From NCBI GenBank assembly GCA_038501625.1, contig JAZAYU010000009.1:11212396-11276395 (forward strand): DNA of 64,000 bases. Direction: 5' to 3'. Shown in pieces: positions 34,902-46,077 of the stretch. This DNA comes from Corbicula japonica. Lineage: Eukaryota; Mollusca; Bivalvia; Venerida; Cyrenidae. Within the stretch, counting starts at the first letter, position 1; every line of letters starts with the position of its first letter. The notes beneath the pieces are model-generated. The model saw nothing but the letters and a program-made list of their open reading frames with translations, was not told where the DNA came from and ran no database searches. A program made the translations under genes and the position numbers.

Positions 34902-35010
34902 TGTGGTGTGGATGTAAACAAGGTGAACTCCTATGACCAGACAGCACTGGACATTGTGAACAAGTTTACCACAAATAGGGCTTCCAAAGAAATCAAACAA
35001 CTCTTAAAAG
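34902..35010 (+). CDS. CASKIN: Caskin-like gene, last ankyrin-repeat exon
   Basis: The acceptor is tctgtatgttttcag| and the donor is TTAAAAG|gtaagg. It holds 36 codons plus one base (phase 1). The protein is [20 protein letters not shown] followed by [16 protein letters not shown]. The signature TALDIV..FTT..AS+EIKQLL ends the ankyrin block of Caskins, just before a short linker and the SH3 domain in vertebrates. The reading frame continues exactly from KLLLD at 12420. The SH3 exon expected next was not found in this window. A 46-bp minisatellite begins about 30 bases after the donor. Confidence 0.95.
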
Positions 35011-35040
35011 GTAAGGATACAGCAGTACTACTAATCATGT

Positions 35041-36123
35041 CACTGTGTGCTGTAAACTGCTGTTTTACCAACAGCAGTAATGATGTCACTGTGTAACATA
35101 GGGTGCTGTTTTACCAACAGCAGTAATGATGTCACTGTGTGACATAGGGTGCTGTTTTACCAACAGCAGTAATGATGTCACTGTGTGACATAGGGTGCTT
35201 TTTTACCAACATCAGTAATGATGTCACTGTGTGACATAGGGTGCTGTTTTACCAACATCAGTAATGATGTCACTGTGTGACATAGGGTGCTGTTTTACCA
35301 ACATCAGTAATGATGTCACTGTGTGACATAGGGTGCTGTTTTACCAACAGCAGTAATGATGTCACTGTGTGACATAGGGTGCTGTTTTACCAACAGCAGT
35401 AATGATGTCACTGTGTGACATAGGGTGCTGTTTTACGAACAGCAGTAATGATGTCACTCTGTGACATAGGGTGCTGTTTTACGAACAACAGTAAATATTA
35501 AACTGTGTGACATAGGGTGCTGTTTTACCAACAGCAGTAATGATGTCACTGTGTGACATAGGGTGCTGTTTTACCAACAGCAGTAATGATGTCACTGTGT
35601 GACATAGGGTGCTGTTTTACCAACATCAGTAATGATGTCACTGTGTGACATAGGGTGCTGTTTTACCAACATCAGTAATGATGTCACTGTGTGACATAGG
35701 GTGCTGTTTTACCAACAGCAGTAATGATGTCACTGTGTGACATAGGGTGCTGTTTTACCAACAGCAGTAATGATGTCATTGTGTGACATAGGGTGCTGTT
35801 TTACCAACAGCAGTAATGATGTCATTGTGTGACATAGGGTGCAGTAATGATGTCACTGTGTGACATAGGGTGCTGTTTTATGAACAACAGTAAACATTAA
35901 ACTGTGTGACATAGGGTGCTGTTTTACCAACAGCAGTAATGATGTCACTGTGTGACATAGGGTGCTGTTTTACCAACAGCAGTAATGATGTCACTGTGTG
36001 ACATAGGGTGCTGTTTTACCAACAGCAGTAATGATGTCACTGTGTGACATAGGGTGCTGTTTTACGAACAACAGTAAACATTAAACTGTGTGACATACGG
36101 TGATGTTTTATGAACAGCAGTAC
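35041..36123. repeat. 46-bp minisatellite, about 23 units, next to the exon 34902-35010 donor
   Basis: The unit is gtgtgacatagggtgctg plus ttttaccaacagcagtaatg plus atgtcact. Variants are interspersed: caacatcag, cgaacagcag, and cgaacaacagtaaatattaaact. Each unit contains the acceptor-like stretch gctgttttaccaacag|. Exact repeats over long runs imply recent expansion. Confidence 0.95.
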
Positions 36124-36159
36124 CATGTGATCCACGGGCTGCTGTTCACTAGCAGAACA

Positions 36160-36260
36160 CTAGAAAAAGGATTGTGTGCCACAATCTAACTTTCATGTCT
36201 GTTTGTCCATCCGTCCATCCATCCACCTGTCTGTCTGTACACTTACAGAAACAAACTATT
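36160..36260. repeat. 5' end of another pearl-like element
   Basis: The hairpin gattgtg-tgc-cacaatc is followed by tgtctgtttgtccatccgtc and more GTCC/ATCC units, the same head layout as elements B and D. No 3' end was found. Confidence 0.5.
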
Positions 36261-37123
36261 TGGAGTTCAAAGTTCTAGTTAATGTTTTATTCAGGAATTA
36301 TCTCAAAGCGGAATGTGCATATTATATTGATGAAAGTGAGCCATGAAATGCATTTTTAGAATGATTATGAAAAGCTCTGTGGGAAGTCTGTACAAAAATG
36401 CCTAGTCACTCAAACAATTATTCATCTGATATATTGATATCATTTTTTATACCTCACATTCATAATAATGTTAAGGAATTTCTATGTGATACCACTTCAA
36501 TGTACACATAACGCCTTGAAGCCTTCCCAACATGCATGTGGTATTTATTGTTGAAGACAGAACTGACATTTCAAGTGGTGTTATATATACTTATTCCTTT
36601 CCTTCATTTTGTTGACTTGAAATAAATTTTCAAGCAGAGAGCATAATATGTTATTGCATTACCATAAATTGAATTTAAGATATGCCTGCTTCTTAACCAT
36701 GTCGACATGTTTGACAACATGCACGTTTTCATGTCAGATTTATGTAACTGGTTTTCTGAAGAATGAATTTATCACTAGGCGGGGGTACACATTCCTTCCA
36801 TGATGTTGAATATAAATTAATTTTCTTTTTTTTTCATTTAAAAATATCAGTTACCTGTATAATTTCCATTTTGCAATTTTAAAATCCAGGAGGTTTACAA
36901 ATGTAATGTCATGGAATTTAGAACTCTGTTAGTTTTGACTCTTACTGGTTTCTGTGGTTGTAGACCAGTATTGATCAAATACTGGTAAAAGAAATGTTCC
37001 AACCATACTGTTCTAAAAAGAGTGATTCTTCCTTTAATGCAAAGTTTGTGCTTTGTCAGGTTTTCTTTTGCTTGATTTGGAGTTGAAAACTGTAACTCAA
37101 CAATGATCAGTATTACCTTAACA

Positions 37124-37363
37124 TTAACCCTTTACTTCATGGAATATGGCTGTTATGCATCCCATGGACATACAGTATAAATCAAGATCAACTGGTACAT
37201 TTGTGCAATTTGATCAGGATCTACTCTGTTCACTTTAAATTAATTAGGTTATTTCTGACCAAAAAGTGACTGGTATAGATCCAGATTAAATGACATAGTT
37301 GTGTCAGCTGATCTGGATCTAAACTGTTTGCACATGAATCAAAACCTGGAGTAAAGAGATAAT
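37124..37363. mobile_element. TTAA-type MITE
   Basis: Left TTAAccctttacttcatgg, right ggagtaaagagataa; both hairpins diverged. Confidence 0.8.
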
Positions 37364-37832
37364 CTTGTTTCTAGAAGAGACTGCATCCTATCCTCTGGGT
37401 CTGTTAAAAATGACTCACAAAATTATTATTGAATCTATCAAAATTTATAGAAGGCATTGATGAATTATCTGTCTGCGTGGAATTTTCAAATAAAGAGAAA
37501 AGCAATTCTTATAGAGTATTATAGGGTACAAAATTACATGGGCAAAAAACTGGGAAAAAATTACTTGATGCCAGAAGCCAGAAAATTGTTTCCAATTTGA
37601 ACTGCTTTACGTTAATCAGTAAAATTGTTGCTGAAGGTGAAAACAGATCTGGAGAATGAGCACAGGGTCTAGTGGCTTAGTGGTTAGTTTCCATTGTCCG
37701 TTCTTAGTCGTGGTCAGGGATCTCACTTTATGTCCACTTCTTCCAAACCTTAATCTTGTCTCTGCTTTCCCCAATTTTTGGTGGCTTTAAAAATATTGTT
37801 GTCTTATGTAACAGTGAAATTCTATTTTACTT

Positions 37833-38080
37833 TTTATGCCCCCACAAAGAAGGAGGCATATAGAGTTGCACTCGTCCGTTCGTACGTACGTCACCAAATC
37901 TTGTGGCATCAACTCCTCCTAAACTTTAAGGCGCATTTCTTTCAAACTTGCACAGATGATCAAGCAGGATGTGTAGATGATCATAAAGAAAGGAATTTTT
38001 TCCTGCTATCATTTTACCAGAGTTATGGCCCTTTGTTATTAAAAACTATTTTGCAGCAATGGATATTTAACCAGTGACCT
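37833..38080. mobile_element. Pearl/Helitron-like element, 5' fragment
   Basis: Fold-back tatgcccccac - aaagaag - gaggcata, then tcgtccgttcgtacgtacgt and a body with ttatggccctttgttatt. It breaks off without the 3' hairpin. Confidence 0.7.
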
Positions 38081-38141
38081 AAGTTCCCTGCCTTTCATCT
38101 TTCCTGCTACCATTGAAGCAAGCGTGAAGCCATATTTAGTT

Positions 38142-38215
38142 TAACTCTTTCCTCCATATATATAAGACTTTTTATGCAACCAGTGTAGATCCAGATCAGT
38201 CGCCACATCTGTGCC
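38142..38215. mobile_element. TTAA-type MITE, left end only
   Basis: ttaactctttcctccat and gtgtagatccagatcag are present; truncated in the first hairpin. Confidence 0.75.
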
Positions 38216-38517
38216 TTCTTTAACCTTGCAGCACTGGGTGGGATAAAATATTTGAAGCCGATTTCAATTTCAGTGATGCATTTGATTTATCAAATTGGGT
38301 AAAGGCAAAAAGTGAAGTGTTGAATTAAGTGAAGTCGCTTCACATTAAATCTTCCATCCATGAAATTATGTAAGAAATAACTAGTATACAGTCCAAGTTA
38401 TGACAGTCATTAGATATTTATGGTTTCACGTCAGTGTCTCAATGTCATGGGAAATGCACAAGGAGATTTAAATACTGGTAAGTCTGTAATTACTGTAGAT
38501 TACCTTTGCCCAAGATC

Positions 38518-38713
38518 ATAAAACTAAATCTGGAGACCAGTCTCAAATCTCAAGCATTTGATTGTTTGAAATGGTGGCATGTTCAGCCAATCAGATGCTT
38601 GAGAATTGGTCTCGGCATCTGATTGGCTGAAATGGCAACCAGTCACTTTTCAGCCAATTGGATGCTTGAGATTTGAGACTAGTCTCCTTACTCAGTTTGA
38701 TGATCTTGGGCCC
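38518..38713. mobile_element. Compound fold-back MITE (about one and a half units)
   Basis: Outer ends gcccaagatcataaaact and gatgatcttgggc are normal, but the core is doubled: catttgattgtttgaaatgg, agccaatcagatgcttgag, then a second catctgattggctgaaatgg and ccaattggatgcttgag. Length is about 196 bp against the usual 145. Confidence 0.85.
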
Positions 38714-38891
38714 TTATACTTAACCTAAGCTAAGTTAATTGAATGGACTTGCCTTGCATTTAGTGTGGGCTGGTCTCACTACTGTTAATGTGGGTTTAGT
38801 AAAAATGAATTGTGTAGATCATGATTTAGATAAGAAGACGGACAGGTAGACCTGAGTCTGCACTGGTCCCTAATGTTACTTGTACATTACC

Positions 38892-39131
38892 TTAAGCCTT
38901 TACTCCATAGATACACTTTTATTGCATATTGTAACAGTGTAGATCCTAAACAGCTGGCACATTCATGCTGTCTGATCATGATCTACGCTGTTCTTCTTTA
39001 GATTCAGTAGGTTATTTCTGACCAAGATGTGTCCAGTGCAGATCCAGATCTGACAACATGGATGTGTTAGCTGATCTGGATCTACACTGGTAACATTCAT
39101 TAAAATGTTAAATATGGAGTTATAGGGTTAA
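38892..39131. mobile_element. TTAA-type MITE
   Basis: TTAA at both ends; left gcctttactccatagatac, right atggagttataggg; both hairpins present. Confidence 0.88.
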
Positions 39132-39409
39132 AAAGGTAGTCTGAAATATAGAAATTAGTAAACACTTTGAAACTGAGCAAAATAACTAAAAGATATTTAA
39201 AATTGCTCTACTGCTTGCTGAGATGTAAAGTTCAATATTGGTCCAAATGTATGATGGTGGCCATTTTGAGGTAACCAGTGACATCATCAATTTATGTGAA
39301 CAAACCAATATTTCACTAATGATTTTGTTTGTAAGGAATTAATAACTGTTGGAAATCCACATGAAATACTTAAAATAAATTTTTTAATGAACATTCAATA
39401 ATATTGCAT

Positions 39410-39632
39410 GGAAATAAGTTACTCCAAGGGATGTGGCTATTATCTTTGGGCAGACAGTGTAGATCCAGATCAGCCTGCACATTTGTGCCACCTGATTCAG
39501 GGTCTACAATGTTCAGTTTTTGATACATTCATTAGGATGTGCCACCAGATCTGTATCTACACAGTTTACACATGTTATAAAACCCATTGGTCAGTAATAA
39601 CCTAATAAATCAAAAAGCGAACAGTGCAGATT
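39410..39632. mobile_element. TTAA-type MITE, rearranged
   Basis: First hairpin region (gtgtagatccagatcagcct) and scrambled later parts; it ends at the linker caaaaagcgaacagtgcagat, which runs directly into the left end of the next copy. Confidence 0.65.
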
Positions 39633-40615
39633 CTCCATAGACACACCTTTATTGTGTGCGCGATCAGTGTAGATCCAGATCAGCCGGCACATCCGTTCTT
39701 TCAGATCAAGATCTGCACTAGTCGCTTTTTATACGCCCGTTTGAAAAACGGAACGTATTATGGGAACACCTGCGGCGGGCAGGCGGGTTGGCGGGCGGGT
39801 GGGCAGGCGGTGTCCACATGGTGTCTGCTCTCTAAATCAAAGAGTTTTCATCCGATCTTTATCAAACTTGGTGAATATGTTGGTGGGCATAATATCTCGA
39901 CCAAGTTCTATAACCAGCCAAATCCCCCCAGGCACTCCTGAATTATGGCCCTTGAATTGTCCAAAATTACTGTTTTCGCTCTCTAAGTCAAAGAGTTTTC
40001 ATCCGGTCTTTATCAAACGTGGTGAATATGTTGGTGGGCAAAATATCTCGACCGAGTTCTATAACCAGCCAAATCCCCCCAGGCACTCCTGAATTATGGC
40101 CCTTGAATTGTCCAAAATTACTGTTTCCGCACTCTAAGTCAAAGAGTTTTCATCCGGTCTTTATCAAACTTGGTGAATATGTTGGTGGGCATAATATCTC
40201 GACCAACTTCTATAACCACCCAAATCCCCCCATGCACTCCTGAATTATGGCCCTTGAATTGTCCAAAATTACTGTTTCCGCATTCTAAGTCAAAGAGTTT
40301 TCATCCGGTCTTTATCAAACTTGGTGAATATGTTGGTGGGCATAATATCTCGACCAAGTTCTATAACCTGCCGAATCCCCCCAGGCACTCCTGAATTATG
40401 GCCCTTGCATTGTCCAAAAACTGAATTAGCGGTATCTGCTCTCCAAGTCCAATAATTTTCATCGGATCGTTACGCAACTTTGATGATCAGCATTTTGACG
40501 GGCGTATTTTGTGTCAGTTTGGCACTCTTGTTGATTAATAGGTTATTTCTGAACAAAATTCGACCAGTGCAGATCCTGATCAGATGGCACAGATGCATAA
40601 TTATATATGGAGTAA
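39633..40615. mobile_element. TTAA-type MITE split by pearl-like element C
   Basis: The left part ctccatagacacacctttat to gtcgctttt and the right part gattaataggttatttctga to atatggagtaaag are adjacent in the MITE consensus. Element C (39731-40530) lies exactly between them. Confidence 0.85.
39731..40530. mobile_element. Pearl/Helitron-like element C
   Basis: The 5' fold-back tacgcccgtt - tgaaa - aacggaacgta is followed by a G-rich ggcgggcaggcggg tract and then four repeats of about 151 bp (starts near 39841, 39993, 40144, 40295), each with caaagagttttcatccg, ataatatctcgaccaag and gaattatggcccttg. At the 3' end acgggcgtat (40498-40507) recurs, then gtgtcagtttggcac (weak hairpin) and tcttgtt. 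The overlapping open frames here are repeat translations. Confidence 0.85.
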
Positions 40616-40821
40616 AGAGATGATGATGGTTAGTTGACAGAATATTCACAGCTGATAACTTTCCCCTGAGGAACACAGGTGCCAGACTATAAAAGACAAA
40701 AATATAAACTACCTGAGAGATAATTTACTGCTGAACTGTATTCATAAGTCATAATATGTCTTCTGGTTAAATCAGTAATGGGAAATTCGAAAAAAGGAGA
40801 GACAAAATTAATACTTCTATG

Positions 40822-40990
40822 TTAACCCTTTCCTCCATAGACACACCCTTATTGCTTGGGCGAACAGTGTAGATCCAGATCAGCCAGCACATCCGTGCCT
40901 TCTGATCAGGATCTGCACTGTTGGCTTTTTGATTTATTAGGTTATTACTGACCAAAAAGCAAACAGTGCAGATCCTGATCAAACGGAACC
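40822..40990. mobile_element. TTAA-type MITE, right part missing
   Basis: Left TTAAccctttcctccatag is clean; the copy breaks off after gcagatcctgatcaaacgga. Confidence 0.85.
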
Positions 40991-42000
40991 GACTAGTAGT
41001 TTTTTCAAGGCTTAAACATACTTGAGTCCTTGCCACTTGCAATGACCTCTGGACTTGGAAGTACATTACAGGCCATCTGAAAAGGATACCCAATATGAAG
41101 ATGTTAAGAGAGGTTATAAAAAGAAGCATGTGAAAGAAATCAAAGCCTTAATCTTGGTATTTCAAAATATCAAAGCAAAACATACATCTTGCATAACTAC
41201 ATGACACATGAAATATATATTCAATTGACAACAAGCTCTTCTTATCTGGGATGTATCTAAGAAATGAAAATATTCCAAATATCTTAAGTCATTTAAGTTC
41301 AAGCCCATAAAAATATCAATCAACTATGTTTTCATTGATTTGAAAGTTGATTTTAAAGTAAACCACTCAGGGGGACTAAACGGTTTCATTCATTTTTATA
41401 AAGACCATGATATTGTAAAATGATCGTTTGGTTTGGGTATCGAGATGTGGTTTAACCTTTTAGGGTAAAAAGAAATAGAGTGGGTTGAAAGTTGTTAAAT
41501 ACAATTAATGGATCAATTAAGATGTCAGAACATTTACTTCTGGTAGTTAAGGGATGGACATATTTGTAATATTTAATTCCATCTGAGCTTCAGCATAAGA
41601 TAATTATAGTGTTTGAAGTTACAGACACATAACACCCATGGAGGAAACTGAGGCATTCGGACACAAAACACCCACTGAGGGTGCAGTCCCATTACCTTGT
41701 GGTTGTGGGTCTGTATTAAGGGCATAATATCAGTTAATTGTTGCACCTGTGTTGTATGCTAGAACTTGTAAAGAGCTGGAATGCCTTGTACTACCAGTTT
41801 CCACTATAGTTAGATTTTCTCCCGGAAATGTGCTGAACTGACATGAGCAGATTAGTCAATCGCAGTTACATCAAATACAATAATCCCGGCTGAATCTGTC
41901 AGAATAATAGGCTTAAACTGAATCTGAATATCTCGGGAAATATTTTGGAAGTAGAATTTTTCTGAAATATTTACTTTAGAAATAATTAGAAATGATGATA
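40991..42000. other. Intron stretch without recognised features
   Basis: AT-rich; nothing recognised on either strand. Confidence 0.4.
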
Positions 42001-42029
42001 TATACCTCAAACTATTTAGAAATGTTGGG

Positions 42030-42215
42030 ATTTAGTGCCACTGTGGGCCAAATTGTTAGGTCTGTGCCACACCGGCAGGTCAAAGTCATACTGGCCGAAC
42101 TGAGCCTAGGTGGCGGGTCTGAGTCAAACTGGCAGGTCTGAGCTAAGCGGCTGTGAGCTTTGTCACCAAGTCTGAGCCAAGCTTGTAGATCTGAGCCAAG
42201 TGGAATGGGAATTTT
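42030..42215. repeat. Degenerate repeat of ctggcaggtctgagccaa type
   Basis: Units of about 27 bp (ggcaggtctgagtcaaa; gtcaccaagtctgagcc; gtagatctgagccaagt) repeat six or seven times with much drift. The minus-strand open frames here follow the repeat. Confidence 0.65.
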
Positions 42216-42756
42216 CTGGTGAAGAACTGTGGGGTAGAATTTGAATGTGTGACCAGGGCATGCCAATATGATGGGTTCAATGACCATTGGTACATGTTGA
42301 AACAAACGTAAACACAAACAGACTTGCCCATTTATAAGTCAAATTGTTTCCATCTTTTGTCAGTACAAAAATAAATTGTTTGATAGTTTCCTTAAATGAC
42401 ACTTGTTTTTGTAAGACAGATATACAAATTTAAGTTTGTTTTACCTGTGGCTGTACAAATGACTCAACATATGTTTATAGAGATACAAGTATTTAAAAAG
42501 TGAATTTTAAATGTATAGGTCGTCTCCTATAGTCTGGTCCATGGTTATTATTCAAGGTAAATTATTTCATAAATCATTTATAAAGCTTTTTAAAATTCAA
42601 ATGGATTGCCAATGTCTGTGTTTGTTGATGTTTTTAAAGGATGCTTATCTTTTTCAAAATTTTAAATTGCTGGTGAATTGAATAAACCATCTTAAGACCA
42701 GACTGATGAAATCTATGCAAGTGTTAAAAGATCAAGCTTGTTATGTTGCCTTTCAG

Positions 42757-42806
42757 ATGACGGAATAAGTGACACTGTGTTTAATCCAGATGAGAGTATA
42801 AAGTAG
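42757..42806 (+). CDS. Candidate short exon (alternative terminal exon) after the ankyrin block
   Basis: A good acceptor (gttgcctttcag|) precedes a frame that fits the phase-1 donor at 35010: the carried G plus AT gives Asp, then DGISDTVFNPDESIK and a TAG stop at 42804-42806. If used as a terminal exon it gives an ankyrin-only protein; AATAAA occurs at 43220 as a possible polyadenylation signal. Alternatively a weak donor AAA|gtagga at 42803 would make a 46-base internal exon. The acidic 15-residue tail matches no domain. Its last bases are repeated in the 32-bp satellite that follows, so part of the apparent conservation of splice motifs could come from repeat structure. Confidence 0.4.
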
Positions 42807-43125
42807 GAAGGTTTATTTCAGATAACAGTTGTATAAAGCTTTATTTCAGATGAGAGTAGATAGTATAAAATTTATTTCAGATGAGAATTGATTGTACAAA
42901 GGTTTATTTGAGATGAGAGTAGAGAGTATAAAGATTTATTTGAGATGAGAGTAGAGAGTATAAAGGTTTATTTCAGATGAGAGTAGGGAGTACATAGGAT
43001 TATTTCAAATGAGAGTAGATAGTATGAAAGTTTATTTCAGATGAAAGTAGAAAGTATGAAGTTTTTTCTGCAGATGAGAGTTGAAAGTATAAAGGTTTAT
43101 TTCAGATGACAGTAGATGGTATAAA
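42789..43125. repeat. 32-bp satellite derived from the candidate exon at 42757
   Basis: Units read ttatttcagatgagagtaga plus gagtataaaggt. The first unit overlaps the end of the candidate exon (ccagatgagagtataaag), so the array seems to have grown from the exon end and its flank. Every unit contains tttatttcag|atgag, which resembles a 3' splice site. Confidence 0.88.
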
Positions 43126-43199
43126 TCATGTTTATTACAGAATTTAGTAAAGGGTTATTGAGTTTTGCTTAGGAAAAAAGCTTAACTATTACAGCAGAA

Positions 43200-43345
43200 T
43201 TTTCTCAAAGTTAAACTGGAATAAACATTCTAAGATGGACACTCATCAGGAATAAACTTAAAGTATATTAATCAGGAATAATCACTTGAAGTACACTCAT
43301 CCGTAATAAACACTACATACACTACTCGGGAATAAAACAGACATT
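43200..43345. repeat. Degenerate aataaac-rich repeat
   Basis: Short units of the type actcatcaggaataaac recur four to five times with drift; AATAAA hexamers occur at 43220 and 43252. Confidence 0.5.
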
Positions 43346-44240
43346 CAGGTGTTCAATCGGTCTGCCTTGATCTTGCGTAAAAGTTATATGTAGAACTGCC
43401 ATGTAGTCATTTAGCACGTATGACAGTGTAAAGATAAACATTTGAACTTGTCCTAAAATGTCCTTGTTTCATTAAACATGGAGTGAAAACTCATCCTAGT
43501 GTAAACTTGATCTTCTTTTAAGTCACAGTTGTTTAAATCCCTGGTCATTGGACAGTGATACTTGACCACCTGGTCATATTTGGGTTGTCAAAGTAGACGA
43601 GTGGGGTCAGATTTTGATTTTTTGATTTAGGGCAATGACTTTGCAGTAAAGTGTGGGTTTTATCAATGGACAGTATTCTTTGCTGAATAGTGTAGTGTTA
43701 TGTTAGGAGACTTTGACTAAAAGAGGAATTGAATTAAATCAATCAATGTTCAGCGGTGGGGAGTGATTTTAATGAGGCGTAAAATGATTTGAATATGCTG
43801 GACTTAATTAGGAGAAGATAATAGGGATGTTCATAGTTTCTTAAATGAGAAACTGCTTGAAATGGAATTAATTGATTACTGTTGGTTCTCAAAGCTTTCT
43901 GATTGACTGTGATTTAGCAAGAAACATTTAAATTGTGTGTTTTATGTTAATTTTAAGCAGATGCAAAAAGAGTCTTCCGGAGTCAATGTTGGATCTACTT
44001 CAATGAAAAATAAAATAAAAATCTTGTGATAGGAAAAATGGAATTAATAAAGAATATCATTTGAATGTTTTTCTTTAAATCAAAACAAAATTGTGATGAA
44101 ATAAGAAAAAAGTATTTATTAAAAAACATTAAAACTTTGTTCAGCTTTGGATTTAATACATGAGGGAGTTAACCAGTCTGTTACCATTTCAAGACAGGGA
44201 AGGTAATGTATTATTGTTATTAACAATTGTTAAAAAATAT
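43346..44240. other. Stretch without recognised features
   Basis: AT-rich; no exon or repeat identified. Confidence 0.4.
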
Positions 44241-44254
44241 GTAACTGGATACAG

Positions 44255-44455
44255 CTGATATTCTATGTGTGACCATTGATGTAGTCTAGATCCAGATTAG
44301 CCTGCATTGTCTGGTGCAGTCTTAAAATAACCCAATTAATCTAAAAGCAAAAAGTGTAGATCCTAATTATAAACACTTCACAGATTTGCAGGCTGATCTG
44401 GATCTACACTCCATGGACTCACATCAGATACAAGATGTATCCATGGAGTAAAGGT
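44255..44455. mobile_element. TTAA-type MITE, degenerate
   Basis: Both halves visible (gtctagatccagattagcct; ggctgatctggatctacact; ccatggagtaaagg); termini lost. Confidence 0.7.
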
Positions 44456-44693
44456 AGACATTTTGTTTCAAAGTTAAATGAATCATTGCATAATAATTAT
44501 TATATATATTATCAGGACATGCTTTCCAATCTTGAAGAAATAAGCTGAATTTTATGGTTTAATGACATGCTCGTTTTTATCAATTATACATTCTTGGATG
44601 GCTGCAGTGAATATCATGGGAGATAAGATCTTACAATGTTGTCAACACCTGTCTGTCCCCAAAGGTTCTTACTAGTAAGTGTCTTGGTGTCCA

Positions 44694-44801
44694 GGGCCCT
44701 AAGTTAATAAATCTAAACCAGGAGACCTGGTTGCCATTTTAGCCAATCAGATGCTTGAGATTTGAGACAGGTCTCCTATATTAGTTTTATGATCTTGGGC
44801 C
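44694..44801. mobile_element. Fold-back MITE, left arm shortened
   Basis: Starts gggccctaagttaataaa, ends agttttatgatcttgggcc; the left arm lacks most of the gattggctg core. Confidence 0.82.
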
Positions 44802-45670
44802 GTGGACAAGCAAGTGGACGAAGAGGACATTAGTTGTAAAAGTCTGTAACTTGTTAGAGTTGGGTCCATCTTGTACTGCTGACCAATCAAAATTAGGAAA
44901 GATGTGTTTGAACAGTGAGGTTATCCTTATCCCTGCTGTATTTGTGTAATGGACCAGGCATTTCTTTGAATTATGGGGTGTTTAAGTGAACAGCCAATAG
45001 TACAGACCCTGATCGGACTGTGTAGACCCCAATCAGACTGTGTATACCCTGATCAGACTGTGAAGACCATAATCAGAGTAAAATTATTTTTTCTCCTTCA
45101 TAATTCCTTATGAGATTGAATAGTTAAGGTCTGAGCCATTGAGATCTGCCGGGGTTGAGTTGACATGCCCTTGGTGAGATTGATCAGGATCTTCACTGGT
45201 CTCGACACATAAAGCCTCTCTATTCCCTTGCTTATGGGTGAATAAGATTGTCATCAATAGGTTTCCCTCTAACAAACCTATTACTCAAGTCAAATTTTCA
45301 AATAAAGCTCATCTTCCAATTTTTCATTGCTGAATAATTAATGGAATTCTAGGTAATCAATTTAATGATGCCAATAAATTAAATACTCCGAAACTTGCCA
45401 AAAGCCTTATATTCTGATGTGTGTTCACCTTCTAATGTTATTGGTGGGTAACCTATTATATTGTTTATATGTAAACCATTTCCTCAAGTCATTGTCCTTG
45501 AAAATTAATATTGTTATGAATGTTTTTTGTGACAAAATAGATGCACACTAGTTTGATGATGACTTTGTTCTAGGCCACCAGATCAGATAATCCTTAGGCG
45601 TCATCGCTGGTGCTGTGTTTCTGTTGCTTTCAGTCCACATGTAATTTCTGTCGCATCTTGTTTTAATTCT

Positions 45671-45905
45671 ATTCATGACATTAAATTTGGTCTCAATATA
45701 TATTATATAGTCCATGATATTAAAAGTTTGGTCTCAATGTACATTTCATAGTTCATGACATAAAAGATATGGTCTCAATATATACTTCATATAGGTCAAG
45801 ACATTAAATTTGGTCTATATATACTGTGAGTATATAATTCATGGCATTAAATTTGGTCTCCTTATATATATCATATTATTTGACATTAAATTTGATACAA
45901 ATATA
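45671..45905. repeat. catgacattaaatttggtct minisatellite, left block
   Basis: Units of about 50-55 bp with catgacattaaatttgg and tctcaatatatac recur five times. The same unit reappears at 51661-51790, 5.7 kb away, and is not seen elsewhere in the window. Confidence 0.8.
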
Positions 45906-45923
45906 CAAATATACATTATAATT

Positions 45924-46001
45924 ATTATGAAGTAAAAACTTGAAGAAGAAAAAACTATTTGAAGTAAAAAAAAAAAATTGTTCAAGTTTTTACTTCATAA
46001 T
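45924..46001. repeat. Inverted repeat with 21-bp perfect arms
   Basis: attatgaagtaaaaacttga (45924-45943) pairs with tcaagtttttacttcataat (45982-46001); an A-rich loop lies between. It directly abuts the GC-rich hairpin at 46003. Confidence 0.85.
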
Positions 46002-46077
46002 ACGGAATCGACCCTACGATTTCGACGCGCGAAGCGCGTCGAAATCGTGTCGATTCCGATTACGGTATTGCGCATGT

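Noticed and set aside
35041..36123. CRISPR array
   Set aside because: Directly abutting 46-bp units without unique spacers, in eukaryotic intron context; it is a minisatellite.
39624..40394. Family of small proteins with SKSKSFHPVFIKLGEYVGG
   Set aside because: Overlapping frames from the 151-bp internal repeats of element C.
42012..42317. 101-codon minus-strand protein
   Set aside because: Translation of the degenerate ctggcaggtctgag repeat.
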